Shown here in pieces: positions 42,469 through 51,031 of a DNA stretch of 64,000 bases. The translations under genes and the position numbers were made by a program. The DNA comes from Plantactinospora soyae (GTDB taxonomy: Bacteria > Actinomycetota > Actinomycetes > Mycobacteriales > Micromonosporaceae). Location: the NCBI RefSeq assembly GCF_014874095.1, contig NZ_JADBEB010000001.1, positions 8,308,001 through 8,372,000 on the forward strand, in the 5' to 3' direction. Positions within the stretch are counted from its first letter, which is position 1. Each line of letters opens with the position of its first letter. Below the pieces are notes generated by a model. That model saw nothing but the letters and a program-made list of their open reading frames with translations. It was not told the DNA's origin and did not search any database.

Positions 42469-45400
42469 AGATCCTCCTGATAGGCGTCTCGCGGCACGAG
42501 TGGTCGCACTGCGTCGTCGGTATTCGGGTCTGCGAGCACGACACAGAGGCGGTCCATCACGTCGGATGCCGAATCGCGGCGTGAGGTCCGGGAATCCTCG
42601 CCCAGCCGTTGCAGCGGCGGCGGCTTCCCGGATGCCGGTAGCACCACCCCGATCGTGCTGGTATGCATCAGCACGATCGGCCCGTCGACGCCCCTACCCA
42701 GTGACACGACCGCTCGCCATCCGCTGCCATATCGATAAGAGTCGGTGCGGATGCCCGTGGGCAGCGACCAGATGGTCACCTGTGGCTGCAGCTCGGCCAT
42801 CCTTTTGATATCGGTATCGGTGACATCGCGCACGCCGGTCCGCCAGGAGAGTGTCAGCACAGATCCGATGGCGTCCAGCGCGATGGACCCGTTGCGTTCC
42901 TCCGAGTGCAGGGTGAGCAACGGCGCGACAGGGCGCAGCGATGCGGTGTCAAGGACCCTCACCCGCGCCCGCTCGCCCCCACGGTCGCGGATCGTGACGG
43001 CAACCGTGCTCCAGTCCGCGCTCATCGCCACGTCGCTGATTCCGTCGGCCACCACCTGTCGGGTGGTCGCGCCGGTGAGCCTGACGGAGGTGAGCGCGAT
43101 CTGCTGTCTAACAACGCCGGACTCGTCCGCGGGGGCCTCGACGAGCAGGGCGCTGTGACCACCAGGGCCGAGCCAGAAAGACCCGATCAGGCTGCGCCAG
43201 GGCAGGGTGAACCGACCGCGTTCGGCACCGGTACGCAGGTCTCGCAGAACGATCGTGTTCAGCGTCGAGTCCGGTGCGCCCGGCGTGGGGCTGCCCGGCA
43301 CCAGCATGGCCAGCACTTCACCGGTCGGGTCGATGCTCAACGCCCGGACCCGCAGCGCGCTCTCCACGCCGCCCAGCGTCACCGCGCTGTCCACCCGGCG
43401 CTGTCGCGCGTCGTAGACGACGAGACAGCCCAGCCACTGGGTCAGGGACGTCGGCCGGCACGTCGGGTAGTCGGCCGGGTCGGGCTTCGGCAGCCCGTCG
43501 GAGTCCACCGGCGCATCGGTGCGCAGGGTTGGCACCACCGACTGCAGGAAGGCCACCTGGCTGCCGTCCCGGCTGATGGTTGGGCCCGTGCTGGTGACGT
43601 TCCCGATGGACAGTCGGGTGAGGGCGTCGTCGCGCCGGACCTGGTCGGTGAGACTCCACAGCGCGGGTCGGCCGCCGGCGTCGATGGTGACAAGCGCTCG
43701 ACCGTCGGCACTGACCTGCCGGGAAAGATCAGTGCCGAACCAGTCCCCCCGGGGCGGTTCGGGCGCTGCGGACGTGGCTGACGATTCGCTTCCCTGGGCG
43801 GTCCCGCGTCCGTAGCGGGGCAGCAGCGCGTCGATGCCGTCGTGGCGGTCGGGCCGGTTCAGCCCGAAGTCCACGTCCGGGTCGGTGCGCCAGGCCCGCA
43901 GGGCCAGTTGGTGGGCGCCGTAGCTGTCGGTGGTTCGTCGGGCGGCGGCCTTGGCGGCCAGGTCCTGGGCTGCGATCTCCGCGCGTTGCTCGGCCGTGGT
44001 GCGCCAGGTGACCGTGAGCAGGCTCAGCACCACGGCCAGCGTCACAGCGACCGCTGTCACGCGTCGCAGTCGCCGTCGCCGGCTGTCGGTGATGAAGCCT
44101 CGTTCGGCAGCGGTGAGCTGGTCGCCGTGCGTGGCCGCCCAGCGGCCGGCCTCGCGCAGGTCCGCCCCGGTCAGCCACCGCTGTGCCGCCCCCTTGCCGG
44201 ATGCACTGGCCATGCGTAGCCGCAGCAGATCCTGCCAGATGCGGAACTCACGGTGCTGCTCGACGAGCGTGCGCAGCCGTTCCCAACGGGTCACCAGCGA
44301 TTCGTGGGCGAGTTCCACCCCGGGCACCGCGCCGGCCGCGCGCAGCACCAGGAGCCGGGTCGTGGCCAGCCGCTGGGCGACGGCCAACAGCGCGTCGTCC
44401 AGATCGCCCAGGACGGCGGTACGGCGCACCGACAGGTTCGACTCTGGCAACGGCCGAACAAGCTGCACCAGCAACCGTTGCGCCGCGTCCCGGGCGGACG
44501 GGTCGAGGGCGTCCCACACCTGCTCCGCGTAGTCGACCAGCGCACCGCGCACGCCGCCCAACGCGTCGTACGCGTGGTGGGTGAGTGATCCGCTCTGCCG
44601 GCGCTGCCACAGCTCGGTCAGGGTGAACTGCACCAGCGGCAGCGGATTCGGCGTGTCGCGGACGTCCTCGATAACCCGGTCGGCGAGACCCGGCTCGGCG
44701 CCGACCGTGCCGACACGAGCCAGCGGGCCCTCGATCACCTCTCGGAGCTGGTCGGGGGTGAGTTCGGCGACGGTCGCCGGCAGCCAGCCGGCGGCCAGCT
44801 CCGCCATTCCCGGGTCGCGCAGGACGGCGCCGAGGAAGGTGTCCTGCACCGCCAGCACGACCGAGACCCGCGCGGCCGGACGTAGGGCGGTGCGCAGGAC
44901 CTCGACCAACGCGCGTCGGGCCGCGGAGGGCTGGGTGGACACCTCCTCGAACTGGTCCACGACCAGCACCAGGCGGTCCACGCCAGCGGCGGCCGACACC
45001 GCCGCCAGCGCGTCTGCGGGGGCCTGAGCCAACCCGGCGGCCAGACGCCCAGCCCGGTCGAGCCGGGCGGAGGGGGCAGGGTCGGCGTCGGTGAGCCGGT
45101 CGAGCGCCAGGGCGAGGGCGTGCAGTGGGGTTTCCGCGTCGCCGGGGCGCAGCACGGCGACACCGAGGCGCGGCTGGTCACGCAGCCGCGGGAGGACCCC
45201 GGCGTGCAGCAGAGAGGATTTGCCCACGCCGGACGGCCCGACCAGACAGAGCACCGGTACGGTCGTCGCCTGCTCGGCGAGCTGGCGCGCCTGCTCCGTG
45301 CGGCCGAAGAACCGTTCGGCGTCCTCTTCGCCGAAGGCCCGAAGGCCCCGGAACGGATTGTCGCTCTCGGCCGCCCGGGACAGCTCCGGCCACGCCGACA

Positions 45401-46004
45401 GCAGCCGGTCGGTGGGCACGAGGTAGCCGATCCTCGGCGGGGCTCCCCTGACCCTTTGGACCACCATGCCGACCACGGCGTCGACCTCGGTGTCCCACAC
45501 CGGCGAGCCGGAAAAGCCCTTGTCCAGGGTCGAGGGACGCCGGTCGTCGCTGAGAATCTCCACCCAGCCGGTGGCGACGCTGCCTCCGGTACGGCCGTAC
45601 GCCCAGCTGCCCAACTCCAGCCTGCGCGGAAACCCAACCATGACGAGCCGCGCGTCGGACAGTGCCCGGTGCCGCGCGAATGACAACGGTCGAGCCTGCT
45701 CCGGCGCGGGGTCGATCAGACGGAGACCGGCGACGTCGCCACTGTTATCGGCCCCAGCGGGCTGCCAGGCAACCACCTCGGCGCGGTGACGGCGGCCCGG
45801 TGCGAGCAGCGGAAAGTCCACCTCGACGCGGCCGGTGAGCGACGGGGTGTCGGACGGATGGCCCAGCACGTCGGCCACCACGTGGGCCGCCGTGAGCAGG
45901 TAGGTCGGCCCGGCGAGGAAGCCCGCGCCGAATGGGGTGTCACCACGCCAGAGACGAACCAGGGCTGCCTCGATCGGCATCTGGTGCGCCTCGCGCACAG
46001 TCAC
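42456..46004 (-). CDS. Trypsin-like protease/STAND NTPase/beta-propeller protein
   Basis: 1,182 residues; start GTG 46004 after GGGGGC, with ATG 45980 as alternative. Residues 1-220 are a chymotrypsin-like domain with His41 in TAAHVV, Asp90 in GDVAGLRL and Ser165 in GFSGSPVW, a plausible triad. A FGRTEQ-type linker leads to a STAND NTPase with Walker A VGPSGVGKSS near 275 and Walker B VLVVDQFEEV; helical regions follow. A hydrophobic segment (about 645-665) may be a membrane helix, and the C-terminal 450 residues are WD40/beta-propeller-like. Such proteases are thought to be held inactive until the propeller senses a trigger. Trypco1 is encoded directly downstream. Confidence 0.92.
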   Translation of the reverse strand: MTVREAHQMPIEAALVRLWRGDTPFGAGFLAGPTYLLTAAHVVADVLGHPSDTPSLTGRVEVDFPLLAPGRRHRAEVVAWQPAGADNSGDVAGLRLIDPAPEQARPLSFARHRALSDARLVMVGFPRRLELGSWAYGRTGGSVATGWVEILSDDRRPSTLDKGFSGSPVWDTEVDAVVGMVVQRVRGAPPRIGYLVPTDRLLSAWPELSRAAESDNPFRGLRAFGEEDAERFFGRTEQARQLAEQATTVPVLCLVGPSGVGKSSLLHAGVLPRLRDQPRLGVAVLRPGDAETPLHALALALDRLTDADPAPSARLDRAGRLAAGLAQAPADALAAVSAAAGVDRLVLVVDQFEEVSTQPSAARRALVEVLRTALRPAARVSVVLAVQDTFLGAVLRDPGMAELAAGWLPATVAELTPDQLREVIEGPLARVGTVGAEPGLADRVIEDVRDTPNPLPLVQFTLTELWQRRQSGSLTHHAYDALGGVRGALVDYAEQVWDALDPSARDAAQRLLVQLVRPLPESNLSVRRTAVLGDLDDALLAVAQRLATTRLLVLRAAGAVPGVELAHESLVTRWERLRTLVEQHREFRIWQDLLRLRMASASGKGAAQRWLTGADLREAGRWAATHGDQLTAAERGFITDSRRRRLRRVTAVAVTLAVVLSLLTVTWRTTAEQRAEIAAQDLAAKAAARRTTDSYGAHQLALRAWRTDPDVDFGLNRPDRHDGIDALLPRYGRGTAQGSESSATSAAPEPPRGDWFGTDLSRQVSADGRALVTIDAGGRPALWSLTDQVRRDDALTRLSIGNVTSTGPTISRDGSQVAFLQSVVPTLRTDAPVDSDGLPKPDPADYPTCRPTSLTQWLGCLVVYDARQRRVDSAVTLGGVESALRVRALSIDPTGEVLAMLVPGSPTPGAPDSTLNTIVLRDLRTGAERGRFTLPWRSLIGSFWLGPGGHSALLVEAPADESGVVRQQIALTSVRLTGATTRQVVADGISDVAMSADWSTVAVTIRDRGGERARVRVLDTASLRPVAPLLTLHSEERNGSIALDAIGSVLTLSWRTGVRDVTDTDIKRMAELQPQVTIWSLPTGIRTDSYRYGSGWRAVVSLGRGVDGPIVLMHTSTIGVVLPASGKPPPLQRLGEDSRTSRRDSASDVMDRLCVVLADPNTDDAVRPLVPRDAYQEDLCPS

Positions 46005-46157
46005 TGCGCCCCCAGCGGGTCGTCGGTGGCCCGCGTCGCCTTCGGACCTGGGTCCATCATGCCTGTCCAAGGCAATCAATGTGATGCCGCAGTGACGGCA
46101 TGCTCCCGAACCTGTTGGCCGACTGGTGCTCGGATGCCGCAGTCCGGTGGGTTGGGG

Positions 46158-46466
46158 TCAGCCGAGCGCCGTAGCCCGCCCGGCGCCGCTGGCCGAATCG
46201 AATGTGGTGCACGTCGGCCATGGTGGAACCTCGGACTTCCCGCTCCAGGTCAGATGAACCAGTGCCCATCGGTCGCCGAACCTGAGCAGCACATCATCGC
46301 GGTCGTCGGACCGCCCGACGACGCTGAATGCCATGCCGTACAGCGCATGGCCAGGCGAGACTTCGCGGAGCAGTTCCTGGGTGACCGCCTGGACCTGAAG
46401 TCGCTCGGCGTCGCCCGGGCCGCGCAGATCCCGCCAGGGATGGGCAACGACCACATCGTCAGGCAC
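46158..46466 (-). CDS. Conserved hypothetical protein
   Basis: 102 residues starting at GTG 46466. It contains HALYGMAFSVV, DDVLLRF, and WALVHLTWSGKSEVPPWP, a pattern I recognise from small, single-domain actinobacterial proteins of unknown function. No signal peptide or membrane segment is visible. It lies 153 bases upstream of the protease gene, on the same strand; the gap holds an ATGCCG/CGGCAT hairpin at 46084-46101. It may or may not be part of that operon. Confidence 0.65.
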   Translation of the reverse strand: MPDDVVVAHPWRDLRGPGDAERLQVQAVTQELLREVSPGHALYGMAFSVVGRSDDRDDVLLRFGDRWALVHLTWSGKSEVPPWPTCTTFDSASGAGRATALG

Positions 46467-46553
46467 GGCGGCATCCTGCCATGCCCCCGCCTGGGCGGCG
46501 TCATCCCGTGACGTTAGGAAGGCGCGGCCTCCGCGGATGACGCCCCGCCCGCC

Positions 46554-47003
46554 TTAGCAGGTCTTGCCGGCCTGCTCCCGGACCGTGCGGTTGACCCGGT
46601 TGAAGAAGTTGGTCATCGCGATCTCCAGGATGATCGCGCCCAGCTGCTCCTCGCTGAAGTGGTCGGCGGCAGCGTCCCAGATCTCGTCGGTCACGCCCGG
46701 TGCGCCGTCCTGAAGCCGGGTAGCGGCCTCGGTCAGGGCGAGGGCCGCCCGCTCCTCCTCGGTGTAGAAGGGCGTCTCGCGCCACGCGACCACGTTGTGC
46801 AGCCGCTCGTCTGTCTCACCGGCCTTTTGCGCCGACTCGATCGAGGCGAAAATGCACGGGCTGCAGCCGTTGATCTGGCTGGTACGCAGATGAACCAGCG
46901 ACAGCAGGCGCTTGTCTACGCCCCCGGTGTGAATCGCCTTGTAGAGGTGCTGGATCGCGGTGATCACGTCGGGGTTCGCCGGGCCGTTCATGCGTGCTTC
47001 CAT
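46554..47003 (-). CDS. Carboxymuconolactone decarboxylase/AhpD-like family protein
   Basis: 149 residues from ATG 47003 with AAGGAG upstream. It carries the CxxC pair Cys47/Cys50 in CSPCIFAS and the helix ending in LHNVVAWRETPFYTEEERAALALTE, typical of the alkylhydroperoxidase-D/CMD family. Such proteins reduce hydroperoxides through the two cysteines. It is divergent from an ECF41 sigma factor; ECF41 factors are commonly encoded beside CMD, oxidoreductase or epimerase genes that they control. Confidence 0.92.
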   Translation of the reverse strand: MEARMNGPANPDVITAIQHLYKAIHTGGVDKRLLSLVHLRTSQINGCSPCIFASIESAQKAGETDERLHNVVAWRETPFYTEEERAALALTEAATRLQDGAPGVTDEIWDAAADHFSEEQLGAIILEIAMTNFFNRVNRTVREQAGKTC

Positions 47004-47043
47004 TGGTGTTGCTCCTTCATCGGTTACCTGAGCCCCTTCGGGC

Positions 47044-47062
47044 CCGTCATCACCCATGACGG
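47044..47062. promoter_or_regulatory. Inverted repeat between CMD and ECF41 sigma genes
   Basis: CCGTCAT (47044-47050) and ATGACGG (47056-47062) are exact reverse complements around five bases, in the 83-base divergent gap. It may be an operator or a double-sided promoter element; the typical ECF41 promoter is not obvious here. Confidence 0.45.
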
Positions 47063-47086
47063 AGCAGAGCCGAGGAAGGTAACAAC

Positions 47087-47965
47087 ATGTCCGACACCAG
47101 CCCGGCGGAGCCGATGGCCGAGGCGTTCGAAGCCCAGCGTGACCGGCTGCGCGCAGTCGCCTACCGCATGCTCGGATCGCACGCCGACGCCGAGGACGTG
47201 GTCCAGGAGGCCTGGCTGCGCCTCTCCCGCCAGGACGGGGCGACCATTCACAACCTCGCCGGCTGGCTGACCACGGTGGTCGGCCGGATCAGCCTCGACG
47301 TCCTGCGATCGCGCCAAGCCCGCCCGGAGGCGTCCTACGACGACCGCCTGTCCGAGCTCGTGGTGACGCTCGACGACAGTCCTGTTCCCGAGGACGACGC
47401 AGTGCTCGCCGACTCGGTCGGGCTCGCGCTGCTCGTCGTCCTGGAGTCGCTCGGGCCGAGCGAGCGGTTGGCGTTCGTGCTGCACGACCTGTTCGCGGTG
47501 CCGTTCGACGAGATCGGCCAGATCCTCGGCAAGTCCACCGCCGCCACCAAGATGCTCGCCAGCCGTGCCCGCAGGAAGGTACAGACGACCGATCGGCCGA
47601 CCGGCGTCGGACGGGAGCAGCGAGAGGTGGTCCAGGCCTTCCTGGCGGCGGCTCGCCGCGGCGACTTCGAGGAGTTGCTGCGGGTACTCGACCCCGAGGT
47701 GAAACTGACCGTCGACATCCCCTCCGGCGTAGTCGTCACCCTCGGCGCCACCAAGGTCGCAGCCGGCGCGCAACTGTCCGCCAGCACAGCCGCACAGGGA
47801 CGGGCGGTGCTCGTCGACGGCCTCCCGGGGATCATCTCCTGGCGCGAGGACGGCACCCCGCTCTCGGTCCTCGCGTTCACCGTCGTCGACGGCCGCATCA
47901 CCAACATCGCGGTCGTGATCGACCCGGCCAAGCTCGCGCTGATGGACCTGCCGGATCCGGCGTAA
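47087..47965 (+). CDS. ECF41-type RNA polymerase sigma factor
   Basis: 292 residues from ATG 47087 with GAGGAAGG upstream. Sigma2 (RDRLRAVAYRMLGSHADAEDVVQEAWLRL) and sigma4 (FAVPFDEIGQILGKSTAATKMLASRARRKV) regions are clear. A C-terminal SnoaL-like extension of about 110 residues (FLAAARRGDFEELLRVLDPEVKLTVD) matches the ECF41/SigJ group, where the extension replaces an anti-sigma factor and modulates activity. Its divergent CMD neighbour is the likely target. Confidence 0.93.
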   Translation: MSDTSPAEPMAEAFEAQRDRLRAVAYRMLGSHADAEDVVQEAWLRLSRQDGATIHNLAGWLTTVVGRISLDVLRSRQARPEASYDDRLSELVVTLDDSPVPEDDAVLADSVGLALLVVLESLGPSERLAFVLHDLFAVPFDEIGQILGKSTAATKMLASRARRKVQTTDRPTGVGREQREVVQAFLAAARRGDFEELLRVLDPEVKLTVDIPSGVVVTLGATKVAAGAQLSASTAAQGRAVLVDGLPGIISWREDGTPLSVLAFTVVDGRITNIAVVIDPAKLALMDLPDPA

Positions 47966-47983
47966 GTCCTGCCGGGGCAGGAC
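47966..47983 (+). terminator. Hairpin after the sigma factor gene
   Basis: GTCCTGCC and GGCAGGAC are exact inverted repeats placed directly after the TAA of the sigma gene, with only two central bases. This is a plausible terminator. The 5' edge of the broken IS110 follows at once. Confidence 0.5.
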
Positions 47984-48611
47984 CGCGCACTGCTGGGCAC
48001 GGTTCGTCCGCGCAACGTGGTCGGCAAAACCCGCCGCCGGCTGGCCTCCGAACTGATCGGCGAACTCATCGTCATCGACAAGAAGATCAAGACCACGAAA
48101 CAGGAACTCACCGACCTGGTCAACAGCACCGGAAGCCAGCTGATGGATTTGACTGGAATCGGACCGTCCGGCGCCGGCCGCCTGCTCGGCGACATCGGCG
48201 ATATCGCCCGATTCGCCAGTCGCGCCCACTTCGTCTCGTGAACGGCACCGCACCGATCGACGCATCGTCCGGCGACCAGAGCCGGGAACCGGCGCATCAA
48301 CCGGGCGCTGCACATCATGGCCATCGTCCAGCTGCGCCGTGACACCGAAGGCCGCCGCTACTACCGGCGCAGACTGGCCGCGGGCAAGACCCCGATGGAG
48401 GCCCTACGGCACTCAAGCGGCGGCTGTCCGACATCGTCTACCGGCAGATGGCGGCCGACGCGAAGCTAGTTGGGACGGGTCTCGGAGGAAACGTGGGGCG
48501 ACTCTGCATTCCAGCGCGGCCGACCTGAACCCCGGGATCGACACTTCGGAAAAGTCACTTTCCGGACCCGCCGAACCCCAGCCTAGAACATCCCTCTTGA
48601 TCATCACTTGA
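47984..48611 (+). pseudogene. IS110-family transposase remnant
   Basis: The region reads VRPRNVVGKTRRRLASELI, then LMDLTGIGPSGAGRLLGDIGDIARFAS, then NRRINRALHIMAIVQLR, then KTPMEALR and SDIVYRQM in shifting frames, and ends with STSEKSL-type sequence common to IS110 transposase tails. A missing G at 48239 turns SWNG into a stop (TCG TGA), and further shifts follow. The N-terminal DEDD half is absent. It is a dead C-terminal fragment. The gap 48612-48867 holds nothing I recognise. Confidence 0.85.
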
Positions 48612-48867
48612 CACAAAGGGGTGCCAGAAGCGCACGCTGATCTTGGCGCCGTGGCACGCATGCTCTCGTTTGGCTGGCGCTCTCGGATGTCGCGGTGGAT
48701 GATGCCGAACTGGTTGAGCTGTGTTCTTCGTTACGTCGCTCCCTGATCTGCTTCGTCGCTGGCCGGCCGCCGGCCGGGTGTCATGGCATGGGCGGTGGCC
48801 ATCGGGCAGACTCGGCGTCGTGTCGGCAAGGCGAGCATCCCCGGGGGGTACAGGAAAACGACATCCT

Positions 48868-50064
48868 GTGACCTCGGATCGACGGTGGGTACGGGTGCGG
48901 CGTGGCGGGGTCTACCTGCTGGGCGCATTGGTCTCCGGGGTCGCCACGGTGCTCGCGCTGCCGCTGCTGTGCATCCCGCGGTTCGCCCGGCTCTGGGCGA
49001 ACTGGCACCGTGGCCGCGCTGGCCGGTTGCTCGGCGCGCCGTTTGCATCGCGTCCTGCTCTGCACGCGACGGGACGCCGAGCATGGGCCGATCCGGTCAC
49101 TGGCCGCACCTCCCGCGCGCTGCTCTGGCTGCCGGTGAACGCAATAACAGGGGTGGCGTTCGGCCTGCCCGCGCTGTTGTGCGTGGGCAACATCGTCGTT
49201 GCCGTGATCGCCACACCGCTGTGGTGGGCGTTCGGGCTGGAGGACCGGCCGCGGCTTTTCATCGACGTTGCGGTGACCGGCTGGGCGACTGCCGTCACCC
49301 TCGGTCCGCTGCAGATCCTCTTGCTCACTGCACTGGCGTACGTGGGCTTCCCGCCGATCGCTCGCGCGCACGCGCGGATCTGCCTGGTGGTGCTGTCGGA
49401 CTCGACGGACGAACAGCTCGCCGAACGGGTCGCCGTGTTGACTCGCACCCGCGCGGACGTGCTCGACGCGCACGGCGCGGAGCTGCGCCGGATCGAACGC
49501 GATCTGCACGACGGCACCCAGGCCCGACTGGTGGCCATCGCGATGCGGCTGGCCGTGGCCCGGCAGGCGTTCTCCGACAATCCGCAGGACGAGCAGTTCG
49601 TGGAAGAACTTCTTCGGGACGCACACGAAGGAACCGAAGAGGCGATGACCGAACTGCGCGAGGTGATCCGATCCGTCTATCCGCCGATTCTCGCCGACCG
49701 GGGCCTGGACGGTGCCCTGACGGCCGTGACCACCGGCTGCGGGGTGCCGACTCGGCTGGACATCGACGACCTCGAACGGGTATCGCCCGCCGTGGAGGCC
49801 GTCGTCTACTTCGCCGTCGCCGAGGCACTCACCAACGTCACCAAACACAGCCAGGCGACCGCGGCCGGCGTACGGGTCAGCCGCACGGCGGACCGGTTGT
49901 CGGTGCTGATCACTGACAACGGTACCGGCGGCGCCGACGATCGGCAGGGCACCGGCATAGCCGGCATCCGTCGCCGAGTACTCGCGCTCGACGGCACCGT
50001 CGAGGTCGACAGCCCGGCCGGCGGGCCGACAGCCATCACCGTGGAGCTGCCATGCGGGTGGTGA
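48868..50064 (+). CDS. NarL-type sensor histidine kinase
   Basis: 398 residues from GTG 48868 (AGGAAAACG upstream); a longer start at 48820 or 48721 is possible. Two or three hydrophobic segments (GVYLLGALVSGVATVLALPLL, then LLWLPVNAITGVAFGLPAL, then LQILLLTALAYVGF) precede a dimerisation domain with phospho-acceptor His214 in ERDLHDGTQAR, typical of HisKA_3 kinases, and an ATPase end with DNGTGG. It overlaps the response regulator start by 13 bases, so the two are one unit. The signal is not apparent from sequence. Confidence 0.92.
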   Translation: MTSDRRWVRVRRGGVYLLGALVSGVATVLALPLLCIPRFARLWANWHRGRAGRLLGAPFASRPALHATGRRAWADPVTGRTSRALLWLPVNAITGVAFGLPALLCVGNIVVAVIATPLWWAFGLEDRPRLFIDVAVTGWATAVTLGPLQILLLTALAYVGFPPIARAHARICLVVLSDSTDEQLAERVAVLTRTRADVLDAHGAELRRIERDLHDGTQARLVAIAMRLAVARQAFSDNPQDEQFVEELLRDAHEGTEEAMTELREVIRSVYPPILADRGLDGALTAVTTGCGVPTRLDIDDLERVSPAVEAVVYFAVAEALTNVTKHSQATAAGVRVSRTADRLSVLITDNGTGGADDRQGTGIAGIRRRVLALDGTVEVDSPAGGPTAITVELPCGW

Positions 50065-50711
50065 TCGCCGAAGACAACGTGCTGCTGTCCACCGGACTGG
50101 AACTGCTGCTGGGGCGCGCGGGTTTCCAGATCGTCGCCATCGCCGACGACGCGGCGGGCTTCCTCGCCGCCGTGCGAAAGCACCGGCCCGACGTCACGAT
50201 CGTCGATGTCCGGCTGCCGCCGTCGTTTCGCGACGAAGGAATCCGAGCCGCCCTGCAGGCCCGCCGAGAGCACCCCGGCCTGCCGGTCTTGGTGCTGTCG
50301 CAATACGTCGAGCAGCAGTACGCCGCCGAACTGCTCTCCACCACCGGCGGCGGCGTCGGCTATCTCCTGAAGGACCGGGTCAGCCGGGTGGACGGGTTCG
50401 TCGACGCGCTGCGCCGCGTCGCCGCCGGTGGTACCGCAATGGACCCCGAGGTCATCGCGCAGCTCGTCCAACGCGCCGGCGACCCGATCGCCGCCCTCAC
50501 TCCCCGCGAACGCGAGGTGCTCGCATTGATGGCACAGGGTCACGACAACAACGCGATCGCTGCGCAGCTGGTCATCACCGACAACGCTGTCCACAAGCAC
50601 ATCGGCAACATCTTCGCCAAGCTCGGCCTCACCGTGACCGACAGTGGCCATCGCCGCGTCCTCGCCGTCCTTGCCTACCTCAACGCCGCGGGCCAGATGA
50701 GCGGTCGCTGA
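50052..50711 (+). CDS. NarL/LuxR-family response regulator
   Basis: 219 residues from ATG 50052, inside the end of the kinase gene. The receiver domain (residues 1-120) has phospho-acceptor Asp52 in IVDVRLP with Lys in LLKDR; a LuxR helix-turn-helix (LTPREREVLALMAQGHDNNAIAAQL) occupies about 150-205. It is the cognate partner of the kinase. The convergent ABC ATPase/FtsX operon downstream (51032-54462) is a plausible target but no binding site is visible. Confidence 0.94.
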   Translation: MRVVIAEDNVLLSTGLELLLGRAGFQIVAIADDAAGFLAAVRKHRPDVTIVDVRLPPSFRDEGIRAALQARREHPGLPVLVLSQYVEQQYAAELLSTTGGGVGYLLKDRVSRVDGFVDALRRVAAGGTAMDPEVIAQLVQRAGDPIAALTPREREVLALMAQGHDNNAIAAQLVITDNAVHKHIGNIFAKLGLTVTDSGHRRVLAVLAYLNAAGQMSGR

Positions 50712-50821
50712 TCTGGCCCCGTCTCCATCGTTGACCACTCGCGAACGCCGATCGCATCGACGGGGCTGCGACCGCATGACAATCCGCGTCGAGGTCATGA
50801 TGACGGCTCGGCGGCCTCGCG

Positions 50822-50922
50822 TTACGCGGCGACGAACGACTCGCGGTTGTTGACCTGGACTGTCGGCAGGTGTTGGACGGCGGTTCGTAGCGCATCCCGG
50901 AGTGCCTCGGCGCCGGGGAATA
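50822..50922 (-). pseudogene. FtsX-type permease C-terminal fragment
   Basis: The minus strand encodes AEALRDALRTAVQHLPTVQVNNRESFVAA and a stop, matching DPEALTGALRGAVERYPTVQVGDRQTFLAA in the FtsX permease gene 51032-53641. The remaining parts of the gene are not found. It is a relic of a duplication or of a second transporter. The rest of the gap 50712-51031 shows no gene. Confidence 0.7.
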
Positions 50923-51031
50923 GGCAGAGGGCGCTGGACCGCGAGTGCAGTCCGCAAAGGTCAATGGCGCCGTCGGGATTCCGACGGCCGTTACCGCGTG
51001 CTCCGTGTGGCCTCAGCCGCCGCCAAGCGGC

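Noticed and set aside
42456-46079. Start of the protease gene at 46079
   Set aside because: The extra 25 residues are charged and unlike the protease fold; the GTG at 46004 has a ribosome site and starts just before the first beta-strand.
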